A stretch of 50,545 bases of DNA from an uncultured Roseburia sp. (GTDB lineage Bacteria; Bacillota; Clostridia; Lachnospirales; Lachnospiraceae): the NCBI GenBank assembly GCA_947174805.1, contig CAMWKH010000022.1:1-50545 (forward strand), written 5' to 3'. A model generated the notes under the pieces. That model saw only the letters and a program-made list of their open reading frames with translations, was not told the DNA's origin and searched no databases. Both the position numbers and the translations under genes were made by a program. This document shows, in pieces, positions 23,327 to 32,369 of this stretch; the stretch's first letter is position 1, and each line of letters opens with the position of its first letter.

Positions 23327-25843
23327 TTATGAAATTCCAGTCACTTCGTAATCCTGCTCCTCCACGGTTTTCTTTAACACCTCATCGGATAGTTCCCCGT
23401 TTAATTTTACAACGGCAGTCCCTTTCTCATGGCTCACCACTGCCTCCTCCACCTGCTCTAAGGCTTCCAGGCACTTTTTCACCCTGGCCTCACAGTGTCC
23501 GCACATCATTCCTTTAATTTCCATTGTCTTTTCCATTTGCACAATCTCCTTTTCTTTCTCATATTTTGGTTTTCTATTTTTATCCCTGCGGGCGTCATAC
23601 ATAGAGAAAAAGTTTAGCCTCAACGCATTGCTCACCACGCAAAAACTGGACAAACTCATGGCCGCCGCCCCAAACATGGGATTTAAGGTCAGCCCAAACA
23701 TGGGATACCAAAGGCCTGCCGCTAAAGGTATCCCTATTACATTATAGAAAAAAGCCCAAAACAGGTTCTGGTGGATATTCCTTAAAGTGGCCCGGCTTAG
23801 CCGGATGGCCGCCGCCACATCCCTCAACCTGCTTTTCATTAAAACCACATCCGCTGCGTCAATGGCAATATCCGTGCCTGCACCGATGGCGATTCCCATA
23901 TCCGCCCGCTTTAACGCCGGAGCGTCGTTGATGCCGTCCCCCACCATCACCACTTTCCCTTTTGTCTTTAAAGAGCGGATGGCAGATTCTTTTCCCTGGG
24001 GCAAAACCCCTGCAATCACCTCATCCACCCCGGCCATGGCGCCGATGGCATTTGCCGTCCTCTCGTTATCCCCGGTGAGCATCACCACATGGATGCCCAT
24101 GTTTTTAAGCTCCCCGACGGCTTCTCTGCTGTCCTCTTTCATCACGTCCGCCACTGCAATCATGCCCAGGAAATCTCCCTCACTGGCAAAATAAAGAGGC
24201 GTTTTTCCCTGGCCGGAGAGCAGTCTTCCCTGCCGGCTTAATTCCTCTGGCACCGGGGCGAATTTTTCTATAAATTCCCGGTTTCCCCCCATTGCCTTTT
24301 TCCCCTTTAAAACAGCCATTAAGCCGTTTCCCGCCACAGCCTGAAATTCTGCGGTTTCCACCGGCTCTAACCCCATTTCTTTTCCCAGGGAAACCACCGC
24401 CCGGGCCAGGGGGTGCTCGCTTTTTTGTTCCAGGGAAAAAGCCATGGACAGCAGTTCCTCCTTGCTGCATCCCTCCCGTGGGATGACATCTGTCACCACC
24501 GGCTCCCCTTTTGTGATGGTTCCCGTTTTATCAAGGGCCACAATGGCAGTTTTTCCCGTCTCCTCTAAAGATACTGCCGTCTTAAACATAATGCCGGATT
24601 TTGCCCCCATGCCGCTGCCCACCATGATGGCAACGGGGGTGGCAAGGCCAAGGGCACAGGGACAGCTGATGACCAGCACGGAAATTCCCCTGGCAAGGGC
24701 AAATCCTATGGTCTGGCCCGCAAAGAGCCAAATTATTATGGTAATCACCGCAATGGTGATAACACTTGGCACAAACACACCGGAGACCCGGTCAGCCACT
24801 TTTGCAATAGGAGCCTTTGTAGCCACCGCATCGCTGACCATCTTTATAATCTGGGATAAGGTGGTATCCTCCCCCACTCTGGCGGCCTGGCATTTTAAAA
24901 ATCCCGACTGATTGAGAGTGGCTGCGGATACCGTATCCCCCGGCTCTTTATCCACAGGAATACTCTCCCCCGTCAAGGCGGATTCATTTACCGCACTGCT
25001 CCCCTCTGTCACAACGCCGTCCACGGGAATATTTTCCCCGGGGCGAACCACAAAGACTTCCCCTTCTGCCACGTCGGCGATATCCACTTCTGTCTCCTGC
25101 CCGTCTCTTATCACAACAGCAGTTTTGGGAGCCAGCTTCATAAGCCCTCTTAGCGCATCTGTGGTTCTCCCTTTGGAACGGGCCTCTAACATTTTCCCCA
25201 CGGTAATTAAAGTGAGAATCATGGCCGCAGACTCAAAATAAAACTCATGCATATAGGCCATAACCCCCTCCGTGTCCATACGCATCTGGGCATCCGTCAT
25301 GGCAAAGAGGGCAAACACGCTGTATCCGTAGGAAGCCCCTGCCCCAAGGGCCACAAGGGTATCCATATTGGGGGATTTGTGCAAAAGCCCCTTAAACCCG
25401 TTTACGAAAAACTTCTGGTTAATCACCATTATGGCCGTAGTAAACAAAAGCTGAAAAATCCCCATTGCCACATGGTTTCCAGAAAAAAACTCTGGCAGGG
25501 GCCAGTTCCACATCATATGCCCCATGGACACATACATCAGGGGAATTAAGAAAATCACCGATGCCGTAAGCCTTTTTTTCATCACAGGCGTCTCTTTGTC
25601 CAAAAGCATCTCCTCATAATCCGGTGTTTTTGTTCCCTCTTTTGCACCTTTGGGCTTCGCCCCGTAACCGGCATCCTCCACAGCCTTTAAAATATCTCCC
25701 GGGTTATAATTTCCCTCCACCCCCATGGAGTTGGTCAAAAGGCTGACAGAGCAGCTGGTCACTCCCGGCACATTCTGCACCGCCTTTTCCACCCTGGAAC
25801 TGCAGGCAGCACAGCTCATGCCTGAAACGCTGTATTGTTCCAT
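23327..25843 (-). CDS. copA: Copper-exporting P1B-type ATPase with terminal HMA domains at both ends
   Basis: An 838-residue copper pump. It has an N-terminal heavy-metal domain with GMSCAAC (Cys11, Cys14), eight membrane helices, the TGES actuator loop, the transport-site motif CPC (394-396) in [11 protein letters not shown], phosphorylation site DKTGT (Asp438), the SEHPLA motif and [10 protein letters not shown]. After the last helices and a charged linker an additional heavy-metal domain with GMMCGHC (Cys781, Cys784) closes the protein, like a tethered CopZ chaperone. It exports Cu(I) across the cytoplasmic membrane. It follows the CsoR-type repressor gene by 29 nt and belongs to the operon whose promoter carries the CsoR-like operator. 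All catalytic motifs are intact. Confidence 0.96.
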   Translation of the reverse strand: MEQYSVSGMSCAACSSRVEKAVQNVPGVTSCSVSLLTNSMGVEGNYNPGDILKAVEDAGYGAKPKGAKEGTKTPDYEEMLLDKETPVMKKRLTASVIFLIPLMYVSMGHMMWNWPLPEFFSGNHVAMGIFQLLFTTAIMVINQKFFVNGFKGLLHKSPNMDTLVALGAGASYGYSVFALFAMTDAQMRMDTEGVMAYMHEFYFESAAMILTLITVGKMLEARSKGRTTDALRGLMKLAPKTAVVIRDGQETEVDIADVAEGEVFVVRPGENIPVDGVVTEGSSAVNESALTGESIPVDKEPGDTVSAATLNQSGFLKCQAARVGEDTTLSQIIKMVSDAVATKAPIAKVADRVSGVFVPSVITIAVITIIIWLFAGQTIGFALARGISVLVISCPCALGLATPVAIMVGSGMGAKSGIMFKTAVSLEETGKTAIVALDKTGTITKGEPVVTDVIPREGCSKEELLSMAFSLEQKSEHPLARAVVSLGKEMGLEPVETAEFQAVAGNGLMAVLKGKKAMGGNREFIEKFAPVPEELSRQGRLLSGQGKTPLYFASEGDFLGMIAVADVMKEDSREAVGELKNMGIHVVMLTGDNERTANAIGAMAGVDEVIAGVLPQGKESAIRSLKTKGKVVMVGDGINDAPALKRADMGIAIGAGTDIAIDAADVVLMKSRLRDVAAAIRLSRATLRNIHQNLFWAFFYNVIGIPLAAGLWYPMFGLTLNPMFGAAAMSLSSFCVVSNALRLNFFSMYDARRDKNRKPKYEKEKEIVQMEKTMEIKGMMCGHCEARVKKCLEALEQVEEAVVSHEKGTAVVKLNGELSDEVLKKTVEEQDYEVTGIS

Positions 25844-25872
25844 TTTGCTGATTTCCTTTCCTTCTGTTTATA

Positions 25873-26241
25873 CTATTTCATCATTTTTTTTAAGGTCTGT
25901 ACCAGCTCATCCACCACCTCGTCATTCCCCTGACGGATATTTTCCACCACGCAGGTCTTAAGATGGTCTGTGAGAAGCACTTTGTTAAAACTATTTAAAG
26001 CCGCATTAACTGCCGCCACCTGGACTAAGATATCGGGACAGTAGGCATCCCTCTCAAGCATACCCTGAATTCCCCGCACCTGGCCTTCGATACGTTTCAG
26101 GCGGTTCATCAAATCCCGGAATTCCTTGTCTGTGCGCTTCTTGTTTTTTCCGCTGCAGCAAGCCTCCCCTGAAAGTTCCGTATTCTCTCCATGGTTCATG
26201 CTTTCCATATCCTCTGTAATCTCACTGTTTATTGTATCCAT
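25873..26241 (-). CDS. csoR: CsoR-type copper-sensing repressor
   Basis: A 122-residue all-helical repressor of the CsoR/RcnR family. The metal ligands are Cys68, His93 and Cys97, spaced 25 and 4 residues apart exactly as in copper CsoR, within the segments RLKRIEGQVRGIQ, AYCPDILVQ and DHLKTCVVE. An extra N-terminal stretch of about 40 residues carries a CC pair. The start at 26241 follows AAAGGA by about 9 nt; an ATG at 26262 and a longer frame to 26328 are less likely because the latter runs through the promoter. Copper binding would release it from the operator at 26305-26321 and induce csoR-copA. Confidence 0.93.
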   Translation of the reverse strand: MDTINSEITEDMESMNHGENTELSGEACCSGKNKKRTDKEFRDLMNRLKRIEGQVRGIQGMLERDAYCPDILVQVAAVNAALNSFNKVLLTDHLKTCVVENIRQGNDEVVDELVQTLKKMMK

Positions 26242-26299
26242 AACTTCAAATCCTTTCCCCATTCCTCTAAAGTGTAAATATTTTCCAGTTACACAAAGT

Positions 26300-26328
26300 A
26301 TACTATACCCTTGTTGGGTATTTGTCAA
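26300..26328 (-). promoter_or_regulatory. csoR-copA promoter with CsoR-like operator in the spacer
   Basis: The minus strand has TTGACA (26323-26328), 17 bp and TAGTAT (26300-26305). The inverted repeat ATACCC-TTGTT-GGGTAT (26305-26321) fills the spacer; G-rich/C-rich inverted repeats of this form are the known operator type of CsoR proteins. A repressor bound here would exclude RNA polymerase. Confidence 0.8.
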
Positions 26329-26340
26329 GTGGCTGGGGAC

Positions 26341-28266
26341 TTAATTTTTTCCTTTTTTCCAAGCTGTTTCCTCTGTGACAATCACTTCCTCCGTATACTT
26401 TCTATCCATATCATGTCTGATTTTCCGGTTTTCCACTGTGTCAAAAATAATAGAAAAATCATAATCTTTCGGATACAATTTAGACGCTGCCACATGAAGC
26501 TTTACCCTTTTATGGTTGATCCAGATTTTCTTGCCGGGAAGCTGTACCCTCAACACGCCTTTTTCATTGACGCCCTGGCACACTATCCCAATCTTTTTGT
26601 CCGGGTAAACCATTACACTGTCCCCAATATGGTAGTTCTCCTCCAGCTCCTTTCCCCCCTTTTTCTCTTTCCTTTTGGATATTTTTCCGGCAGTTATGTT
26701 CTCCGGTTTTTTCTCTTCTTTTTGGAAATTCCAAGCCCTCAGGGCATCTTCCCCATAGGCGGCCCGGACCGCTGTCCGAAGCATCTCATTTGGCATCCCC
26801 AGCCTGTCTGCAATGTGCAAAGCGCAGCTCTCCCCGGCCTCCCCGATTACCATTTGATACGTGGGCCTTAAGGTCTCCTTGTCAAAAGTCATTCTGGCAT
26901 TTAAAATCTCCCCTTGCTTTTTTGCATATTCTTTTACCTCGGGATAGTGGGTGGTTACAAGAAAAAGCCCGCCTCTTTTTTTCAGTTCCTCCAAAATAGC
27001 AATGGCAATTCCCATGCCCTCTGTGGGGTCTGTACCGGAACCCAGTTCATCCATGACGACAAAGCTTTCTTTGTCCGCTTCTCTCAGCACTTCCAGAACA
27101 TTTTTAATATGTGCGGAAAATGTGGACAAATTCTCGGATATATTTTGGCCGTCCCCAATGTCGCAGAGATAACAGCTGTTCATGCAGATATCCGCCTCCC
27201 TGCAGGTGACATGCAGCCCGCACTGGGCCATCATACAATTCAGCATCACCGTTTTTATGGCAACTGTCTTTCCCCCAGTATTCGGCCCTGTTACCACAAT
27301 CCCCCGGATATCTCCCCCTATTTCAAACTGCAGGGGGACATTGGTATTTATATCCATCAGGGGATGTCTGGCAGACCTTAGCATAACTTTCCGCTCCGTA
27401 TTTAAAGAAGGCTCCACCCCCTCCAAATCCATGCTAAGCTTCCCCTTGGAAAAAATAAAGTCCAGTTTTTCCATATAGAAAATATCTTCCCTTAAGCGCT
27501 CCGCCTCAGATGAAACCATAGCAGTTAGGGTGTACAAAATGCGGTAGACTTCATTCTCCTCCCCGATTTTAAGGCTCTGCAATTCCTCGTAATATTTTGC
27601 CGCTCCAAAAGGCTCAATAAATAAAGTATTTCCTGTGGAGGATTTGTCCAGCACGCTTCCCTGAATTTTTAATTTGAATTCCTTTTTTACCGGGACGCAG
27701 ACTCTTCCTCCCCGGAATGTACAGAAATTATCCGCCATACAGGTTTTGTGGGTGCGCATTACCTGCTCCGCTTTCCCCTTCATCTCCTCCTGGCATCTGG
27801 CAATATCTTTTCTAATCTGAGCCAATTCTTTTGAGGCATAATCGTCCACCTCCTCATTTCTAATCTGCCTTAAAATCTCTTCCCGCAAAGACTCTAAAGA
27901 GTCCAGGTTTTCTTCATAAAACGCCAGGGAATTTTGAAAATTTTTCCCCTTTTCCAGATAAAGTTTTAAACGCCAGACAGAGGCAAGTACCCGTTCTACC
28001 CGCTCCAGCTGATAAGGGGTCAGACAGCTTCCCTTCTCTGCTGCGGTAAGAATCTCATGGATTTCTCCTGTGCCCTGTAAAGGCGGCATCCCCAGCTTTT
28101 CCATAAGATTTTTTCCACTGGTGGTATCCTGCATCATTTTCCGCAATTTTGTCTCATCCAGGCAGCAGGATGTGTCCCTGATTTTTTCCTTTGCCCCCTC
28201 CGTGACAGCCAGTTTCATCCACATCTCTTTTATTTTGTCAAATTCAATTATTTTTTCAATATCCAT
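26341..28266 (-). CDS. MutS2-like DNA-binding ATPase lacking the Smr domain
   Basis: A 641-residue MutS-family ATPase. A helical lever/clamp region (about residues 1-300, including long charged helices and the conserved SSTGNTLFIEP) precedes the ATPase core with Walker A GPNTGGKT (from Gly327), the ENLSTFSAH switch, Walker B VVMDELGSGTDPTEG and the TTHYPE histidine. The C-terminal part has a charged linker and a KOW/SH3-like segment (DSVMVYPDKKIGIV) but stops there; full MutS2 (about 780-790 residues) ends in an Smr endonuclease domain, which is absent. MutS2/RqcU proteins act in recombination control or collided-ribosome rescue; a Smr-less paralog may act differently. It begins behind the damaged small membrane gene, with TCAGGAG at its start. 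Confidence 0.88.
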   Translation of the reverse strand: MDIEKIIEFDKIKEMWMKLAVTEGAKEKIRDTSCCLDETKLRKMMQDTTSGKNLMEKLGMPPLQGTGEIHEILTAAEKGSCLTPYQLERVERVLASVWRLKLYLEKGKNFQNSLAFYEENLDSLESLREEILRQIRNEEVDDYASKELAQIRKDIARCQEEMKGKAEQVMRTHKTCMADNFCTFRGGRVCVPVKKEFKLKIQGSVLDKSSTGNTLFIEPFGAAKYYEELQSLKIGEENEVYRILYTLTAMVSSEAERLREDIFYMEKLDFIFSKGKLSMDLEGVEPSLNTERKVMLRSARHPLMDINTNVPLQFEIGGDIRGIVVTGPNTGGKTVAIKTVMLNCMMAQCGLHVTCREADICMNSCYLCDIGDGQNISENLSTFSAHIKNVLEVLREADKESFVVMDELGSGTDPTEGMGIAIAILEELKKRGGLFLVTTHYPEVKEYAKKQGEILNARMTFDKETLRPTYQMVIGEAGESCALHIADRLGMPNEMLRTAVRAAYGEDALRAWNFQKEEKKPENITAGKISKRKEKKGGKELEENYHIGDSVMVYPDKKIGIVCQGVNEKGVLRVQLPGKKIWINHKRVKLHVAASKLYPKDYDFSIIFDTVENRKIRHDMDRKYTEEVIVTEETAWKKGKN

Positions 28267-28283
28267 TTTCTTCTCCTGATTAT

Positions 28284-28602
28284 TTATTGTAGTATTCTCC
28301 GCCTTACAGGAAAACTTCCGCTTTTCTTATTTTTGCACAAAAAAACAACCATAGCCGCAAATGCATAACGTACCATGGTCGTTTCTCTCCTATGAAACGC
28401 AGTGAAAATCCCATTCCGGAAAAGAAAGGCACGGCCAAAAGCCATGCCTGTACTCTCTGAAAATTTATTCCATAATCGTAAGCAAATTGTAAGGCGAAAA
28501 CGCCGGCGCTTATGGCCAGCAAATGGGCAGACTTTTCCCACAGTAAAAGCAGCCCTGCAATATTTATTTTGCAGCTTTCTCCATTACAATCACACTTAAC
28601 AT
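28284..28602 (-). pseudogene. Small cysteine-containing membrane protein gene, frame-disrupted
   Basis: An AGGAGG and ATG (28602) follow a consensus promoter, but the ATG frame stops after 12 codons. One base shift restores an open frame beginning KCDCNGESCKINIAG and continuing with two hydrophobic segments (AGLLLLWEKSAHLLAISAGV and the VQAWLLAVPFF region). Near FIGE the more protein-like sequence moves to a third frame (ETTMVRYAFAAMVVFLCK) that runs to 28284. The parts suggest a former protein of roughly 100 residues with an N-terminal CxC...C motif and three membrane segments, damaged by two indels. No family was recognised. It covers most of the 28267-28674 gap. Confidence 0.45.
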
Positions 28603-28637
28603 AAAAATTCCTCCTAAATATTTTTTAATCTTTTCCT

Positions 28638-28666
28638 ATTGTACCCGCTAATTTGCCCTGTGTCAA
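28638..28666 (-). promoter_or_regulatory. Promoter upstream of the damaged small gene and the MutS2-like gene
   Basis: A perfect TTGACA (28661-28666), a 17-bp spacer and TACAAT (28638-28643) on the minus strand. The transcript would start near 28631, with AGGAGG 15 nt later, and is the only promoter seen for the MutS2-like gene. Confidence 0.75.
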
Positions 28667-28674
28667 CCGAAAAA

Positions 28675-29247
28675 TCAAATAGACAAATCCTTTTTTGTCT
28701 TTCCAACCTTAATACAATAAAACTTCAGCAGTTTCCAGGCCCCCTGCCCCAAAAAACAGAGAACCGCCCCAATCACCAGGGCTGCAAGAAACTCTCCAAA
28801 AGGATTCATAACAGACACGCCGTTAATGGAAAACACCCCTATATTTTCCATATAGGGAAGCCCCAGGTGAAAAATGTGATCCGTCAGCTTCACCGCCATA
28901 CAAAGAACAGACAAAACTCCCGTAACAATAAACACAGGTGCCACAATCCCCAAAATAGGAATCACAAACATGCCGGAAAAACCTGCCACACTGTAAAATG
29001 CACATATGGTAAGAACCCTGGTAAAACTGAAATCCGATTCCTTTGTCAGCAAATCTCCCAGGTAGGCTTTCGCCAAATCCTTCGGCTCCCCCAACCGCTG
29101 TAAAATCTCCTCCTCAGAGAGATCCTCCTGCTCCATCTCCAAAATAGAACCTTTGATTTCCTTCACGATATCAACTCTTTCTGACGTGGGCAAAGGCTTT
29201 AAATACCTCTCCACCATGGTCAAATATTTTTCAAATTCAGCTTTCAT
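28675..29247 (-). CDS. DUF1700 (HAAS-type) membrane protein, PadR partner
   Basis: A 190-residue protein with a helical N-terminal domain (about residues 1-60: EKYLTMVERYLKPLP ... EEEILQRLGEPKDLAKAYL) and three to four membrane helices thereafter. The pattern 'helical bundle ending in LG-x-P-x-x-x-A' followed by membrane segments is the HAAS/DUF1700 signature. Genes of this type usually follow a PadR regulator, as here: its ATG overlaps the padR stop by four bases (ATGA). The role is thought to be in envelope-linked signalling, but is not established. The 3' end lies next to the promoter at 28638-28666. Confidence 0.85.
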   Translation of the reverse strand: MKAEFEKYLTMVERYLKPLPTSERVDIVKEIKGSILEMEQEDLSEEEILQRLGEPKDLAKAYLGDLLTKESDFSFTRVLTICAFYSVAGFSGMFVIPILGIVAPVFIVTGVLSVLCMAVKLTDHIFHLGLPYMENIGVFSINGVSVMNPFGEFLAALVIGAVLCFLGQGAWKLLKFYCIKVGKTKKDLSI

Positions 29248-29582
29248 TGATCTTCTCCTTTCAGACTAATAATTGCTTGTAAAAGCTTTTCCCATTCCTC
29301 TGACATAAGCGTGACATACTCCTCCCCCAAAGATGTGAGGGAATAATATTTCCTGGGGGGCAGTCCCTCCACGGAATCTTTCCAAAAAGCTTCCAGGTAA
29401 TTTTCCTTTAACAGCCTGCGCAACAGAGGATATACTGTACTCTCTGTGGAGGCAAGCATAGTGTATTTACTTAATTCCTGCAATATTTCGTACCCATAAC
29501 ACGTCTTTTGCCGCAGCATAAGCAAAACACAGTATTCCAGGGTTCCCCGGGCAATTTGGGATTTCCATTTGTCCAAATTCAT
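29244..29582 (-). CDS. PadR family transcriptional regulator
   Basis: A 112-residue winged-helix repressor of the short PadR subfamily. Recognisable points are ARGTLEYCVLLML, CYGYEILQELSKY, ESTVYPLLRRLLKENYLEAFW and PPRKYYSLTSLGEEYV. The start at 29582 has AAAGGAGG 6-7 nt upstream; a longer frame to 29636 runs through the promoter. It is the first gene of a two-gene operon with DUF1700, and the palindrome in its own promoter (29611-29624) points to autorepression. The ligand is unknown. Confidence 0.93.
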   Translation of the reverse strand: MNLDKWKSQIARGTLEYCVLLMLRQKTCYGYEILQELSKYTMLASTESTVYPLLRRLLKENYLEAFWKDSVEGLPPRKYYSLTSLGEEYVTLMSEEWEKLLQAIISLKGEDQ

Positions 29583-29607
29583 CTCATACCTCCTTTTCTT
29601 TATGTAT

Positions 29608-29636
29608 ATCGTACTACACAGTACATCTTTTGTCAA
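29608..29636 (-). promoter_or_regulatory. padR promoter with overlapping palindromic operator
   Basis: TTGACA (29631-29636), 17 bp and TACGAT (29608-29613) on the minus strand. The inverted repeat GTACT-ACAC-AGTAC (29611-29624) spans the spacer and -10, within a wider ATGT...ACAT frame that is typical for PadR sites. Confidence 0.7.
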
Positions 29637-29658
29637 CAGTATTATGATTAAAAAAATA

Positions 29659-29685
29659 CCCGGATAGGGAAAAAGGCTATCCGGG
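29659..29685. terminator. Terminator of the MATE gene, possibly bidirectional
   Basis: CCCGGATAG and CTATCCGGG form a perfect 9-bp stem with a 9-nt loop. Read on the minus strand it is followed by T7 just after the MATE gene; on the plus strand a T5 run also follows. Confidence 0.9.
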
Positions 29686-29699
29686 CATTTTTAACCACG

Positions 29700-31049
29700 C
29701 TAAACATTTTCTTTTAAATATTTTTTATAAGTGACAAGAAACAGCAAAAGGGCTAACGCTGTTGACAAATAGTCTGTAACTGGCTGGGCCATTGCGAGGG
29801 TTGTTGGGGTATGGAATATTCCATTCATAGCCAAAAGAATAGGCAAAAACAAAAGACCCTGCCTGCTGATGGAAAGTATCAGGGAGGGCAGCGCCGCCCC
29901 GGTGGACTGAATGGCATTGATAAACACAAATAAAATTCCCAAAATAGGACCGGAATAAATATAAATCCTGGCAAAAGACATCCCGTAGGAAAAGGCTTCT
30001 TTATTTTCCAGAAATGCCCGAACCAAAGGCCCTGCCCCGCAGTAACAGGTAACTGTCATCACAAGGCTTAACCCCAACGCCAGGGCACAGGAAAATTTCA
30101 GCACATCCATATACCGTTTTCTGTTTCTGGCCCCGAAGCAATAGCCCAGTAGGGGCTGTATTCCCGTTCCAAGGCCGATTAAAAGCATGACCACAATCAA
30201 ATTAACCTTCATGGCAACCCCAAGGCCTGCCACCGCCATATCCCCGTGCTGCATCATAAAATTATTGATTACAATATTTGACACGCTCATTAACACGCTG
30301 TTTAAGGACGCCGGAACCCCGATGGCAAACACATCCAATGCAATATGCTCCCTGATTTTGTAATCTTTCGGGCTTATGGAAAGCTTTGCGTTTTTGGACA
30401 AGAGATGCACAAGATAAAATACACTGGCAAACACATTTCCCAAAACTGTAGCAACCGCTGCCCCTGCCACATCCCAATGAAATCCCAAAATCATTACCGG
30501 GTCTAAAATGATATTTGCCATATTTCCGATGATCATCCCCATCATAGCCGTCTTTGCATTTCCCTCGGCGCGGATAATATTGCTGAATATATTACTTAAG
30601 ATTAAAAAGGGAATCCCCGCCGCCACAATAGCAAGGTACTGCACCGCATACTCCATGGTATCCGGGCTTGCCCCAATCATAATGCACACAGGTTTCACAA
30701 AAATCCAGATGAAAACCATGGAAATCACTCCGATGGATAACCCTGTCCAAAAGCAAAAAGAAGAGGCGTTATCCGCCTTTTTCTGATTTCCTTCCCCCAG
30801 CATTCTGGATATAAAAGATGTTCCTCCGATGCCGAAAAGCATCCCCACCGCCATAAAGAATAAAAACGCCGGGGTTGCCACGGAAACCGCTGCCACCATG
30901 TAGGCATTTTTTGTCTGTCCGATAAAAAAGGTATCCGCCAGGTTGTATACCAAAACCATCATCATACTGATGATAGAAGGTATCACATTCAGCAGAACGG
31001 CCTTTGGAACCGGCGCCTTTTCAAATATTTCCGTCGTATTATCTCTCAT
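29700..31049 (-). CDS. MATE family efflux transporter
   Basis: A 449-residue twelve-helix transporter, different from the MATE at 21009-22430. It begins FEKAPVPKAVLLNVIPSII and has YNLADTFFIGQT in helix 1-2, GIGGTSFISRMLGEGN in the first half and PLLGYCFGARNRKR in the second; this resembles the MepA-like subgroup that exports cationic compounds with Na+ or H+. It follows larE by 24 nt with a GAGAGGAGAACG ribosome binding site, and is the last gene before the terminator. Substrate unknown. Confidence 0.93.
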   Translation of the reverse strand: MRDNTTEIFEKAPVPKAVLLNVIPSIISMMMVLVYNLADTFFIGQTKNAYMVAAVSVATPAFLFFMAVGMLFGIGGTSFISRMLGEGNQKKADNASSFCFWTGLSIGVISMVFIWIFVKPVCIMIGASPDTMEYAVQYLAIVAAGIPFLILSNIFSNIIRAEGNAKTAMMGMIIGNMANIILDPVMILGFHWDVAGAAVATVLGNVFASVFYLVHLLSKNAKLSISPKDYKIREHIALDVFAIGVPASLNSVLMSVSNIVINNFMMQHGDMAVAGLGVAMKVNLIVVMLLIGLGTGIQPLLGYCFGARNRKRYMDVLKFSCALALGLSLVMTVTCYCGAGPLVRAFLENKEAFSYGMSFARIYIYSGPILGILFVFINAIQSTGAALPSLILSISRQGLLFLPILLAMNGIFHTPTTLAMAQPVTDYLSTALALLLFLVTYKKYLKENV

Positions 31050-31073
31050 AATCGTTCTCCTCTCGTATCTGTA

Positions 31074-31877
31074 TCACACATTCATGCTCCCGGTGCGGTA
31101 TCCCTTAAGGTCCAAAGACACATGGGAAAATCCAAGTCCATGGAACTTATCCCAGATTTCTTCCCTGAATTCCACATCCAAAAATTTTCCAAAGTCCTCC
31201 GGCAAAACCTCCAGTCTGGCCATCGTCCCATGGAGCCGCACCCGGATCTGGGAAAATCCCCTCTCCCTAAGAAACTCTTCCCCCAGTTCCACACTTTTTA
31301 ACTTTTCCAAGGTAATTTCCTCCCCGTACACAAAGCGGGAGGCAAGGCAGGCATAGGACGGCTTTTCCCAGGTGGGAAGCCCCATCTCTTTTGAAAGAAG
31401 ACGAATCTCTGATTTGTAGAGTTCTGCTTCCCTTAAAGGGCTTAAAATTCCCATCTCCTTAACCGCCAAAAGCCCCGGACGGTAATCCCCCAAATCATCC
31501 ATATTAGAGCCCTCCGCCACATGGCAAATTCCTTTCTTCTTCCCTTCCTCCATTATTTTTAAAAACAGGGCCTTTTTGCAGTGGTAACACCGGTCTTTTG
31601 GGTTTTTTACAAACTCCTCCAGTTCCAGGGGCTTAAAATCCAATACAATCTGAGGTATACCTTTGGCCGCACAAAACTCCTGGGACTCTTTTGTCTCCCT
31701 TCGGGGAAAAGCTTCCGAACGGATGGTAACAGCCAGTGCATTTTCTCCTAAAACCTCATGGGCCGTCTGCAATAAAAATGTGGAGTCCACCCCGCCGGAA
31801 AAAGCGATGGCTGCGCTGCCAAGTTTTTCTAAATACTGCTTTAATTTATCCAGTTTCTCTGATAAGTGTTTTTCCAT
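31074..31877 (-). CDS. larE: LarE-type ATP-dependent sacrificial sulfur transferase
   Basis: LarE donates sulfur from one of its own cysteines to the nickel-pincer nucleotide cofactor of lactate racemase. The 267-residue protein has the PP-loop SGGVDST (27-33), a CYHCK pair in the middle, and ACLASRFVYG with Cys177, which corresponds in sequence context to the sacrificial cysteine of the family. The start at 31877 follows GAGGAGAG by about 5 nt. larB and larC, needed with LarE for the cofactor, are not in the window, nor is larA. It lies between an unknown gene and a MATE pump in one operon. A generic thiolase-type PP-loop role is a less likely alternative. Confidence 0.88.
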   Translation of the reverse strand: MEKHLSEKLDKLKQYLEKLGSAAIAFSGGVDSTFLLQTAHEVLGENALAVTIRSEAFPRRETKESQEFCAAKGIPQIVLDFKPLELEEFVKNPKDRCYHCKKALFLKIMEEGKKKGICHVAEGSNMDDLGDYRPGLLAVKEMGILSPLREAELYKSEIRLLSKEMGLPTWEKPSYACLASRFVYGEEITLEKLKSVELGEEFLRERGFSQIRVRLHGTMARLEVLPEDFGKFLDVEFREEIWDKFHGLGFSHVSLDLKGYRTGSMNV

Positions 31878-31896
31878 AAAAACTCCTCTCATTTTA

Positions 31897-32355
31897 TCAG
31901 TAAGTGGGCGTTTTGTTCATAAACCGTTCCCAATCCTGAGAATCTCCCTCCGCCCTCACGGTAAAACGATAAGTTCTCTCCTCCGTATCCAGATAAAAAA
32001 TGTAAGTCTCCCCCTCCTTATCCAAGCTGTAAATGATACTTCCCGCAAAGCTCTGGTATAAGGCGGAAAACTCTTTTTTCTCCATCCTCTCATCCTCATA
32101 GGTTTCCTTCAGCTTTCCGTCGGCGTCAAAGACTTTATATCCCTCCAGAATAATCTCAGCATCTTTTACATGGAGAAGCTTTAAGGTAAGCTGGTTGGTT
32201 CCCATTTCCCGCACATCCCGGTTGCAGCTGTTTTCCGGAAGGATAGTCACAAATCCCAGTTCAAAAATAAGCTGGTCTCTGTACTCCCTGATTTCCAATA
32301 TCTCTGCCCCGGCAAAATTAAAATGTTCCAATTCGTCTCTTGTATGATATCCCAT
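31897..32355 (-). CDS. Conserved protein of unknown function
   Basis: A 152-residue soluble protein, mostly alternating strand-forming segments (EILEIREYRDQLIFELGFV, NQLTLKLLHVKDAEIILEGY, GETYIFYLDTEERTYRFTV). No signal peptide, membrane helix or catalytic motif is visible. It begins 14 nt after ybaK and ends 19 nt before larE, so it is part of the ybaK-larE-MATE operon. I do not recognise the family. Confidence 0.75.
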   Translation of the reverse strand: MGYHTRDELEHFNFAGAEILEIREYRDQLIFELGFVTILPENSCNRDVREMGTNQLTLKLLHVKDAEIILEGYKVFDADGKLKETYEDERMEKKEFSALYQSFAGSIIYSLDKEGETYIFYLDTEERTYRFTVRAEGDSQDWERFMNKTPTY

Positions 32356-32369
32356 GACATTCTCCCTTC

